Below, piece by piece: positions 24,601-36,905 of a stretch of 64,000 nt of DNA. The translations under genes were made by a program, and so were the position numbers. Positions within the stretch are counted from its first letter, which is position 1. Each line of letters starts with the position of its first letter. Origin of the DNA: Prototheca cutis (lineage: Eukaryota > Chlorophyta > Trebouxiophyceae > Chlorellales > Chlorellaceae). The stretch lies in contig BCIH01000009.1 in NCBI GenBank assembly GCA_002897115.2, forward strand, positions 457,580-521,579, written 5' to 3'. The notes under the pieces are model-generated. The model was not told the DNA's origin, searched no databases, and worked only from the letters and a program-made list of their open reading frames with translations.

Positions 24601-25212
24601 CAACCATCCGCTGGGCCCGGGGATGTACATGAGGATCATGTCAAACAGAAACAACGGCAGCGAAAACGCCAGCGCGATCAAAAACTTGCGGCGCCAAAAC
24701 CGCAGCTCCTTTGCGCGCGCCGCCTCGCCTGCGGCTCGAGACGCCCGGGGTGCCGGCGCAGCTTCAAAGCCCGCGGCCTCTGCGGCAGCCAGCAGGTCAC
24801 GCGGGCCGCAGCGCGAGGGGTCGTACCGGACCATGGCACGGTGCAGGGGGGCCGATACCACGGCCTCAACCACCCCCGGGACGGCCTGGAGCGCGGAGCG
24901 GAGCGCGGCCTCACAGCTGGTGCAGGTCAGGCCAGAGATTGACAGCGTGAGGGCGTCGGGGGCCGCGGCCTCGCAGGGGGAGGCCTCGAACCCGGCCTCC
25001 TCGATCACGCCCGCCAGCTGGTCGGGGCTGGTCAGGGAGGGGTCGTACTCCACCCGCGTCTCACCCAGGGTTAGGGACACCACGGCCCGACGCACCCCGA
25101 CCATGCCCACCAACGCCGATTCAAGGCTGGAACTGCAGCTGGCGCATGTCATGCCCTCCACACGGAAACGGGCCTCCGTGGGCTGCGTGCGAGGCAGCTC
25201 CAGCTCCGCCAT
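21685..25212 (-). CDS. Copper-transporting P1B-type ATPase
   Basis: This ATP-driven pump exports Cu+ across a membrane to Golgi, plastid or thylakoid cuproproteins. Three exons (24286-25212, 22718-24152, 21685-22571) join in phase to 1082 residues. Two N-terminal HMA domains carry GMTCASCSSSLE and GLTCTSCEAALRS. Then come transmembrane helices (FLIALAFSLPLFLFDMILM), KGKTSQALSALLDLAP across an intron, TGEPVPVAKTAGD, the ion-binding helix motif IACPCALGLATPTA, the phosphorylation site FDKTGTLTEGRPRV, the SEHPLASALLRH His-Pro site, and VVGDGVNDAAALAASD. The usual TGDN is TGDC here (Cys codon 22489-22491). The cytosolic loops contain low-complexity inserts. An 80-residue tail follows the last helix. 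Which membrane it serves is not decidable. Confidence 0.93.
22602..22615 (+). repeat. Poly-G run with an N in an ATPase intron
   Basis: About 14 G, with one N, lie between the phased splice sites of the last ATPase intron. The uncertainty does not affect the coding sequence. Confidence 0.7.
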
Positions 25213-26009
25213 GAGGCCCGCGGAAGAGGGGAGGTAGCCTCTACGGTCCTGTGGGGTTTCGGGGGTTGCACAGCATGTTGTGACAAATGCGAATTACGCA
25301 TGAAAAACGCAAGGTACCATGATTTCTATTTCATGCATTGTGAGTATGTCATCATGGGCTGGAGATCGCCTCCTGGATCCGATCTTCTGTGCGCTCAGCA
25401 AAGTGATCGCCCGGCTGCTGAGCACCCGCCCGCCCCGCACCTCAGAGCTGGCTGTAACTTTAATGAGAAATATTAAAGACGTATTCACATCATACACGTA
25501 TTAGAAAGATCCTGAGAACAGAACTTTCTTGTCGCCCGACATGCGCACGTCACCTCCCATCGGGCGGACGCCACGCCAGTCACAGCCTGCTGTGGTACCC
25601 AGCACACAGCTGCGTACATCTTGCACATGCGCCCTTTCAGTTCAGATTTCTGATGCTGGGAATAATCGTGTTGACGTCATGGAGCCTGGACCACGAAATG
25701 CCTCGAGCTTCGATCCGCTCGCACTATGGCTGGGGTCAGGCATCCCATCCGGGGCCAGCCATCCGGTTGGATATCGAGGACATTGGGTGCATTGGGCATC
25801 GCAAGCGCACTTCAAAGCAAAGCATTCTCGGTGCATGACACGCTATTGGGCCCAGGCTACAATCTCGTTCGTGAAAATCGTCATCAATTAGAGTAAAGCG
25901 TGCTGTCTCTGGCTGCACAGGCACCTGTCGGCCGGGACATGAGTCTGGCCCAGTGCAGGCAGGGGATGCCCCACGTCCCAATGCCGTAACTCCCTGGGCC
26001 CTGCCCGGC
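25213..26009. other. Divergent promoter region, Cu-ATPase / membrane kinase
   Basis: This spacer of 797 bases separates two outward-facing genes. AT-rich stretches lie at 25455-25505. I saw no certain promoter element, RNA gene or repeat. Confidence 0.5.
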
Positions 26010-27234
26010 ATGACTTCCTCTAAAGAGGATGGGGTCGAGGAACTTGACTCCAAACCAAACGGAGGCCAGATGCCCTGGCACCGGAACAGCCTGCCCGCAG
26101 CGGCCGTCGAGTCCACCTGCGCTCGAAGACAGGAGTCTTCCTTCGAGAAAATCCCCGACAGACCGGTGAGGACACATGGCATGAGGTGGAAATGTCAGGA
26201 ACCGGCGCATCACGGCATCTGTGCAACGCCGGTGACGGGCTGCCCTTGCTCGATTCATGTGTCCGTGGGAGTGTTTGGGGGGCCCCCATAACCTGGTACC
26301 CGTGCCCAGGACCCCCGTGCCCTGGCTCCCAAGCCAAGCCTATGCGCCTGCGACATGTCCAATACAAGCACCTTGACTTCTGCAGGGCTTGGGGGTTATC
26401 CGGTCCACTCTGCATCGCTGGGAGCACCGATGGCTGGGCCTGCCATCAGCATGCAAGGCACTCCTGTGTCTGGCTCTGGTGTCCACCTGCCTCACCGTGG
26501 CCTTTTCCATCGTGATATTCGATGCCGGCGAGAACGGCGAGGCCGTGCATGTCAGCGTCGTCACTGTAGTAAGTAGTCAGAGGTTGGGGGCCTGCTGCGT
26601 TTCATGGTTCTCTTTGATAGTGTGTAGGGGTGGGAGTGGGGGCCCTACCCAATGGGTTCTTGCCGCCATCTTTACTCCCCTTTCCCACGCCGGCGCTCAC
26701 AGATCGGCTCCATCTTCATGTGTGCCTGTCTGATCGACGCAATTCTCTACGAAAATGCCCTGGAACTCGCCACTGCTGCCATTCTAGGTGTGCGCGCGTC
26801 TGGCGGAGCGCATGGCCTCTCATGGTGCCTTGCCAGGTTTTTCTGAAGTTATTAGGGTTGGGCCTTGTGAAGTAGAGGGCCCCAGGGGCAGTCCTTGTCG
26901 AGTCGCGCCATGCACTCAATCCGCGCACACACACGCGCGCACACACAAACACACAGACGCACTGACGATGGTGCGTGCATTGTCCTTTGTTGTGGCGGTG
27001 CAAAAGGAGTACAAGTCGCTGGTCATATGCGGCGCCATCCTCACTGCCCTCCAAGTGTTTAATATGGTATGAATGTGTGGGTAGGTGTTGGGGATGGGGA
27101 TGGGTGGGGCGGGTGGGTGCTGGGGATGGGGAGGGGTGGGGTATTGATGCACTGGATCCCGGCGTTCCTTCAATTTCTTCACGCTGGATGGGACTTGCCT
27201 GCCCCACACGATGACTCTCCCAGTGACTCACCCA

Positions 27235-27297
<63 letters not shown>

Positions 27298-30200
27298 CTA
27301 TACATCCAGGCTTTTGCGGCGTTGTCATACCGGCAGTTTGGCTGGCGCGTGCTGAGTCATGTGGGCGTGGACGTGCGGCGACGGGACGCCGCCGCACAGC
27401 TCCGGGCCTCGCTGGTGGCCAATGCCTTCACGGCGTGCTACCGCTTTGCGTTCATCTTTGTCGTGCTGGTCACCACGCTCGGCATCCTGGTGGCCGCCGA
27501 AGACCCAGAGGGCGCCGACCCCGTGTTCATGTCCGTGACCATCGTCCTGGGACTTGTTTCCACGGCGTCCATCATCGCCTACGTCTTTGCACTGGCCCGT
27601 GCCGCCGCGGGCAAGGGCATCTGGTCAGTTGTTTCATCGTTTGTTTTGTTGGGGGGGTGGGTCTGGGGTTGAGGGGGCGTTGGGCCCGGATGTGTGATTG
27701 GGCTGGGGCCCCCTTGCCCCTCATCGTCATCATCCACCCACCCATTCAACAACAGGCTCTTCCTCATGGATGCTAACCTGGTGGCGCTGCTGCTGCAGTC
27801 GTCGCTGACGCTGGGGCTGTACACACACCTGGACGACACGCACGATGGCGTGGCGCACTCCAGCATGATCATCCTTGCCAGTTTCTCCTGCGCCCTCAAT
27901 GTCCTGTGAGCGGGCGGGCTTTGTAGTTGGGAGTGATGCCTGCGTTGGGCTCCCGGGAGGGAGGTGGAGCATGTCACTTGTGTGTGTGGATGGAGGGGGG
28001 GATAGGGCTCTAGCTGCTCACACTTGGAGTGGCGACAAGGGCGGAAGGCTCCCCCAGTTAGCAAGCGTTGCCGTGATGATTGCTTTGGCCCTCCACACTC
28101 TGCAGGCTGTGGATGCTGTTCCGGGTGGCGTACCGGTTCCGTGGCTCGCTGCAGTACTACCACGGTCGGTTCAAGCTGTCGGTGTCCTCGGTCTCCTTCT
28201 CGACGCGTGAGTGGCGTGTGTGGGGGGGGTTGTGGGGGGGGGGCGGGGGGGGCCCCTGGGGCACGTGCACGCGTGAGCGGGCTGCGGTTGGCCTTTGCAC
28301 AAGAGTGCATGGATGGTGGGACGGAGCAGAAATCGTGAGTCGTCTCCCTTCCACACCCGCCGCATGACATCCCCCAAACCAATCCCTTCCCTGGCATTCA
28401 ACTCCTCCCACAGACAACGCGGCGCTGCACCCACTGCTGGTGGGGGCGTGGCTGGGCAAGCCAGCGCCCAACAGGCCAAAAAAGATCCGATTCTTCCAGC
28501 TGTCCAACGACTCGAGCACGCTGCGCTGGGGCTGGGACAAGTGCGTTGATATGTGTGGTGTCTTGTTTGTTTGGGGGGGCGTTGGTGTTGCGTGTGGGGG
28601 CTTGCAGCCTTGGGCCCGGCCAGTCCCTTTGGTCCATCGTGCGATTGTCGACCCCCGCTCCCTGCCCGATCGCCGCTCCCAACCCCAAACCCATTGCAGG
28701 TACGTTCGGTTGTACTACATCGAGGGCATGGACGTCGACAAGGTGCAGTTGACGCTGACGCTGCATTTTGTGGCAGACGATTCTTTAGTGCTGAAATTCC
28801 AAGGTGCGGAGGATGCGCGCATGGATGGGCCAGTTGGGGTGGGGGGGTGGGGGGGTGTAGAGGGCGGCGGAGGTGGTGGTGCATGGGTGGACGGTGGGGA
28901 GCCAGTGCTGATGAAACATGGGTGCGCGGCAGCTGGCAGCTGGCGTCGTCAAGGTCCCTCTCCCTGGGCTCACCCGGCCTTGCATGCACCAGAGCCCATT
29001 TGAAACAACCTGGCCACAACCCCACACACCAGATTTGGCGATGCTGGAGACGTGGAAGGAGGGCCTGCGCCAGGCGCTGGAGATCGTGCTGGCCCCTGGG
29101 GACGGGTCCCTTGCACGGCGCGGCTCGGGGCCGCAGACCGATGCCGGCGACGGCAGTGACGTCGACGCCCGCACGCCGCGGCGGCCGCAGCGGCCCTGGC
29201 TGCAGCAGTTTTTGCGCGTGCAGGTTCCCCGCGGCGAGCTCCCCGGTGCGCGGACGCCGTCGACGATGGTCTCGCCGTCGGCGTCGACGGCAGCACTGTT
29301 TCCGGCCGCGGCCGGCGTGTCGCTGCCGGCGTCGACGACGGGGGCGCTGAGGCGCGGCGACAACGGCGGCGGCCCGCCCTCGGCCGACCAGCTGCACAAG
29401 CGCGAGGTCCTGGCGCGCCACCTGTCCTGGCTGACCAGTCGGCGCAACATGGAGGACAGCCTGGAGGCCGTGCGCTCGGCCTCCGCCGCGGACATCACCC
29501 TGTCGCCCTCGGACGCGGCGGCCGCAGGGCTGGACGGCCGTGCCGCAGCCTCACTCAAGCTCACACGCAGCGTCGAGCTGGAGCAGCCGCGGCGCGGGAA
29601 ATCCAAGCGCGCCCGGCCCCTGCCCGGACTGCAAGAGGACTGGCCAGCCTCTGGTGTCAGGGCGGGGGTGGATGGAGCTGCAGTGGTGGGTGCTCCAGCA
29701 GAAGCAGCTGCGGCTGGCGACGCCGTCACCACGACCACCCCACCTACGGTGGTGATATCGAGCAATCTGCGTGACAGTGAGGCACCCGTGGAATGGCGAC
29801 TCGTGGGCGCCGTGGCAGCACCAGGCCTGGGGAGCCGTGCTGCCGCCATAACAGGCACGGTGACCCCTGCAGTTGGGCGGAGATCGCCAACCGCAGGCGC
29901 TCCGCAACAGGTCTCACGCGTGGCCATCCCACACCCCACACCCCCAGCCACGGCGCCGGCGACGGTTGGGCCCTTTGAGGCGGCGCAGCAGCCTCTCTCG
30001 ACAGGCTTGCAGGCGCCCATGGGTGCACTGTCGCCGCTCACGTCGCAGCCGTCCGAGCAGGTGTCATCTCCGCCCCTGAGCGACGAGCTCGTGGCCTCAC
30101 ACTACCTTGCAGCCCTGGCGGCCATGATGTCTGGGAGTGTGCCGGGGTCCGAGGCCTCTGGGGGCAACGTCCCTCCGGAGAACGGCGGCAGTGCCAGTGC

Positions 30201-31701
30201 ACTGCCATTGCAGCAGCAGCGGGGGAAGCAGCTGTCGGGTGGTCCTGGGGTGCTGTCAGAGGACGAAGAGAGCAGCGTGACCAGTGCTCTCCCCCCCGCC
30301 GTGCTGCGGCTATTAGATGCGGGGCGGTCTCCCGAACAGGGTTCGGTTGGCAGCGAGTCGAGTGCGCAGTCCACCGTGGCGGCTGGCGTACTGTTTGTGG
30401 CGCCCCGCCGGCCGTCGGCGACGGCGGCCGCGACGACGGTGGCTTGCCTGCTGGACGGCGGCGGGACTAGTGGCGCGGGCGGCGGGTCATCGGGCGTGCA
30501 ATTGGAGCCCGTGAGTGGATCGTTGGAGTCGATGATGTCGCCCGGTGGCGGCGCGGTGCCCGCGATTGCAGTTGAAGTCGTGGACTGGGAGGAACTGTCG
30601 TTTGAGCGGCTGCTAGGCGAGGGCGCGGAGGCCTGCGTGCATGCGGGCTGGCTCCACGACACCGCTGTGGCCGTGAAGTCGTTTGCCCGCGAGATTGATG
30701 CGGTGCACGAGGTGACCATGTACCTGGCCGCGGGGCGGCACGAGAACCTGGTGACCCTGCGGGGCCTGTGCCGCCACGCGGGCGGCCTGCACCTCGTGCT
30801 CGAGTACTGCCCACGTGGCACGCTGGACGTCATGCTCCACCACTCTGCCCGGCGGCCCTGGAACCCGGCAAAGCTGCTCCTCATCGCGCGCTCCGTCGCC
30901 GAAGGCATCGCCCACCTCCACGCCCGAAACATCGTCCACCGCGACCTCAAACCAGCGTATGTTTTTTTTTTGTTTTCTGTTCGTTTGAGAGGGGGCCCAG
31001 CGGCAGCAGGTATGACACGCCGCAGGCACTCAGACGCGACATCAAACACACGACAACGCTTCCAATCCCCGGTCCCGCCGCCCAACAGGAACATCTTTGT
31101 GAGCGTGGGGGCGGTGATGAAGCTGGGGGACCTTGGGTGCGCACGGCACATGGCCCCCCCGCCCCGGGGCGGCGCGGCGGCCGAGGCTGCGCTGCGGCGG
31201 CTGACGCCCGGCGTGGTGGGCACGGTGCAGTACGCGGCGCCCGAGCAGCTGGACGATACGCTGCGCCCGGCGGGCACGGCCTGGGCCCCCGCACTGGACA
31301 CGTGGTCGTACGGCGTGGTGCTGTGGGAGCTGCTGGCGCGGCGCCGGCCGTACGACGGCTTGACGGCCAACGCCGTGCACGCACGCTGGCTGGCGCGGTC
31401 CAACGACGCGCACCTGCCACCGCTGCACGACCCCGACGTCGGAGGCGCGGGGGCTGGGAGTCGGAACTCACGTGTGCCGCAGCGTGTGCGTACCGTGCTG
31501 CGGGGGCTCGCGGCCCTCGCCGACCAGTGCATGGCCATGGATCCGCTGGTCCGGCCCAGCATGCTCGAGATCGTTGCCCGCATCGCCTCGCTCCAAGCAC
31601 AGCTCGGCGGCAAACGCAGCCGGGATGAGGTCGACGAGGTTGTGGGTGGCCATGGTGCTGGTACAGCGATGCCGCGGCGTCTGCCCATGCCACCTGTGTA
31701 G
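26010..31701 (+). CDS. Multi-pass membrane protein fused to PH-like and protein kinase domains
   Basis: This is a putative membrane receptor-like kinase. Eleven exons (26010-26165, 26386-26568, 26703-26787, 26957-27066, 27310-27623, 27756-27905, 28106-28206, 28414-28540, 28700-28803, 29033-30956, 31089-31701) all join in phase to 1288 residues. Residues 1-52 are hydrophilic. About seven hydrophobic helices lie near 74-97, 110-135, 160-184, 222-243, 251-275, 284-305 and 319-345. A beta-rich segment plus a helix (IRFFQLSNDSSTLRWGW to ETWKEGLRQALEI, about 370-460) looks like a PH domain. A 500-residue low-complexity linker follows. The kinase (about 962-1255) has LLGEGAEACVHAG, Lys992 in VAVKSF, HRDLKPANIF (Asp1081), DLG instead of DFG (1099-1101) and YAAPEQ, and resembles TKL/plant HT1-type kinases. 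Ligand and substrate are unknown. Confidence 0.85.
27237..27297 (+). repeat. (CA)n microsatellite beside a 3' splice site
   Basis: About 29 CA units lie in intron 4 of the membrane kinase gene and end a dozen bases before the acceptor at 27309. The tract could act as an intronic splicing element (inference). Confidence 0.95.
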
Positions 31702-32361
31702 AAAACCGGGGGGTGCGGCGGGTGCATGCGTGCCCACCAGCCCCAGGGCACCGGGGATCTCCCCCCACAAACTGCCACTGCCCGACCCCGCCTCCCCCAA
31801 TGTGGGCACTCTCGTTCCCTGCGACAGACAAGCAAGCACACAAACTTCTCTGTCCTGGCCGCGCACACGATGCCACTCCTCCTGCCACGACGCCAGATAC
31901 TGACATCCATACTCCCTTTGCCACGTCATCCGCCGCAAGAACTGAACCGCACGGCATTCTCAAAACACATCGAGCGTGCAAGCCCACGCAAGGCCTACAG
32001 CATATTTTTGTGCTTTTTTGGACAATCGTCCTTTTCCAGCTTGTACTGCACACCCTTGTCTCCCCAAAATGTATGACATAGTGAGGGGCTGCTCAGATGC
32101 TACCTGCACGGATCCCCACCCCACCCCGCTGGTGACCAATCGCCCCCACAATAACCGGACCCCGACGGGTCTGGGATGGCCCCCCCCCCCCCCCCCCGGC
32201 AAATTCGCCCAGTGCTGACTTTGTGCACACTGCACACGCACTGCAGCATCGTTGCTGCCGTAACTCAGAGCCCAAAATTTGGTGATTTACAGCAAGGAAA
32301 CAGGGGTATTGCCGTGCTGCGGTGGTCCCCCACCAACCCCACGCCCGGCTCACGCGGAGGA
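31702..32361. other. Intergenic region
   Basis: The spacer between two same-strand genes contains a C-run (about 32177-32198). No gene or promoter motif was identified. Confidence 0.5.
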
Positions 32362-33135
32362 ATGGCCGAGTCAAGACGAAGGAGTGCCTCGCCGGTCGTG
32401 AACCCTGATAGCGAGGACCAGGTACCACTGGTCTCGGCACCAGATCATGAGGATGATCCGAGGGGCTTGAAACGCAAGCAGCGCCCGCCCAGACCCACCT
32501 TCAAGGTCGTGGGCCACCTCGTCCTTGCCATGCAGCGCTTCAAAGGTGGGGCAGGGGCCTGCGTTTGGCCAGGCGTGGATGCCCAGAGGGCGGTAATTGC
32601 CTTTGCATTCTTGTGTGCGGAGTTTGGTTGTGCTGTACAGCGTCACAGGACCGCCGAACCTTGCCTTCCGTTTCCCTGCAGCATCCTTGAACCCAACCTA
32701 CACGTATGGCAAGCAGCCCAGCCAAAATACAGAGGTGAGTGGGCGAGAGCCGCGTGTGTGGCTGGGCTGGTGATTGCTGCGGGAGCACGCTGGTCCAATG
32801 GCCTTCCGGGCAGTACTGTGCCACTGTCCTGGGCTCGGTTTCTGGCCTGCCAGTTGTTGCTTGTAACACTGTGGGTGCGGGTGCCCTGCACATGCCCCCT
32901 TTCCTCCCAGACACATCCCTCCCCGTGACGGCCTCGCCCATCATCCAATCCTTTTCAGAATGGGGAGCCCAGTGACGGGGGTGGAGCTGGCCACCGACGC
33001 TCGTCGTCGGAGAGCTCGCAGCAGGAAGCCGAGAAGAAGCTGGAGCACTATGCCTACCCAACCAGGGGCCACAAGGCAGATTACCTCTTCAAGCATCTTC
33101 CCAATCCTGAGACGAGGGTGGAAGCCTCTAAGTGA
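32362..33135 (+). CDS. Small hydrophilic hypothetical protein
   Basis: I do not recognise the family. Three exons (32362-32545, 32682-32734, 32959-33135) join in phase to 137 residues. The N terminus is charged (MAESRRRSASPV, then LKRKQRPPRP, a possible nuclear signal). A short hydrophobic stretch VVGHLVLAMQRFK is followed by LNPTYTYGKQPSQ, a Ser/Gln-rich linker, and a conserved-looking tail KKLEHYAYPTRGHKADYLFK. Normal donor and acceptor sites and closed phases make it a likely real gene, but its role is open. Confidence 0.65.
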
Positions 33136-34454
33136 ACGAGGAACAGCTTGCGTGATGCCTGGTGCAGCTTGCCTTGGGTTCAAGCCTCCCCTGGTCGCCA
33201 TGACGTGATGGATGTCTCCAGTGCAGGGGTTTTCCCATGGGCCGCCTTGTTTGGCCACTTTGACTGCCATCGATCCTGGTTCCAACGCACTAAAAAATGA
33301 GGCTTTATGTTTTCATTCCTTTTTCCCGCCATGTGATTTAATTTTCGGTTGGCATGGCGTGCCTGCCAACCGCCTGTTCCACAGCCGGGGGAGGCGCCAA
33401 GTTTTGGTGGGCGGCCCCGTGGGTATGCGAGAGAAAGCATGTCAGACTTGGCATGCAAATAATTGGGTGACCCTCGACACATTTCGCAGTGTAAACGTCG
33501 CCATGGGCTCCAGCCGGGAGGCCAAAACCCGTGGCGGTACAGTCAAGGCCAAGGGATGCCAGCGGGTCCTGCCAGCTTGAGACAATTGCCCAGAGAGTCT
33601 TCTCTGGGCAAGCAGGGGCAAAATTGTTAACAGCATTGTGGCCATTTCAGGTGATCCCACAGCAATATCAGAACCAGGACGACGCTGCACAAGCCTTGCT
33701 GCATGTCAAGCCCAAGAGGAGCACCAGGGCAACAATCCGGGCAAAACATCAGGAGTGCCAGTTACTCCACACTCGTGGCAGCACAAGCTCACAGGCAGGC
33801 TGAGCTGCCTACGACTCCCTGATCAAATGTGCCCTGCCTTGGATTTCCAATACACCAATGTAATAATCANNCAGAAGGNGTGNCACGNGNTCCCCTGCGG
33901 CANTAGCCCAGGTGGGGGATCACAGGTCTCCAAAGTAGGACTCCTNCCTGTTCCCTTGGGTACTTCTGCCGGCAGGCTAAAGGGTCTGCAAGGGGCCTTT
34001 GGGAAACCACCTCAATCGCAAATAGAAGATGCCCCCTCTCATTTCCGATTTCCTACAATCGCTTAATATACATAGTCCTGAGAGGAAGGGACGCTGCAAA
34101 GGCCTATCCACGCTGTTCAAAGTGCCCAATCCCTGGTACGGTACCCCGGGGGTGCTTCGGAGACAAACTGCGTGCAGGCAGTCCACCTCCTTCCCAGGGA
34201 CACCCGCCCAGTGCTTTGGAATAAAAAATGTCGGGGCTCGCCTGTAACCAGGCTCAGGCGCAGGTGCAGGCCCAGGGCCCCAGGCTCATGCCCAGGCTCA
34301 CCTGCGAGGTTCCCAGGTTGACGTAACTTGACACAGCCCTCCGCGGCAGGTGCCGGGACGTGCCATAAATACACGGAGCTCGGTGCTGATCCCACCAAAA
34401 CCGACGTCCACTGCACTTGTGCTACCCTTCAATCAGCTGAGAAGCAAGTTTACG
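33136..34454. other. Intergenic region with sequencing uncertainties
   Basis: Isolated Ns lie between 33870 and 33947, so ORFs there are unreliable. A short imperfect tandem array of CAGGCTC/CAGGCGCAGG-type units lies at about 34249-34313. No gene could be supported. Confidence 0.5.
34249..34313. repeat. Short imperfect CAGG-type tandem repeat
   Basis: Repeated 6-12 base units of the kind CAGGCTCAGG, CAGGTGCAGG and CAGGCCCAGG occupy about 65 bases upstream of the OPR gene. Confidence 0.6.
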
Positions 34455-36427
<1,973 letters not shown>

Positions 36428-36905
36428 AATTAGTTTGCACCTCTAGTTCTCTCGGGGTCGTGTGGCGGTGAGGGGGCCCTGCTTCCCATGTCTCCCCAAC
36501 CCACCCCACCCACCCATGCCTGTCAGCGGAGGGAACATAATTGGATGCTAACCCAAGGCAAGCTCTTTCCTTTGCGCACAGCCTGTAGCAATGGCATTCC
36601 TCATCACCCTCACCGCTTTTTTTGTTGTTTTGACAGTGCCACCGGTCTATATGCACCCCGCCTGCCCATAGGCGTTGGCACTGGTGTTGGCCTCCGTTTT
36701 TATTCACCGAACGCACCCCTTTCCTCGACACCGGCGGCGACAAGGCAAGACTTATAGGTCCTCTATTGCTGCGCTTTCTTCCTTTCATGATGGAAAATAC
36801 CTCCGCGTGTAACATGATACATGGGGCAACCAGGTCAACAGGCCGCACGAGGGATTGGGTTGCGTGGTGTGCAAGTGTCACTCAGCAGTAATGACCTGGA
36901 TCCCT
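36428..36905. other. Convergent 3' region
   Basis: The spacer between the OPR stop codon and the stop codon of the PHD-GNAT gene holds the 3' untranslated ends of both. No further feature was seen. Confidence 0.5.

Noticed and set aside
28171..30041. Long minus-strand ORFs (416 and 418 codons) opposite the membrane kinase
   Set aside because: They are GC-rich antisense shadows of the kinase linker, which is supported by phased exons on the plus strand.
30102..32053. Minus-strand ORFs of 602 and 368 codons
   Set aside because: Antisense to the kinase domain, whose motifs are unmistakable on the plus strand.
33531..34066. Plus ORFs across the N-containing region
   Set aside because: They include undetermined bases and lack splice or domain support.
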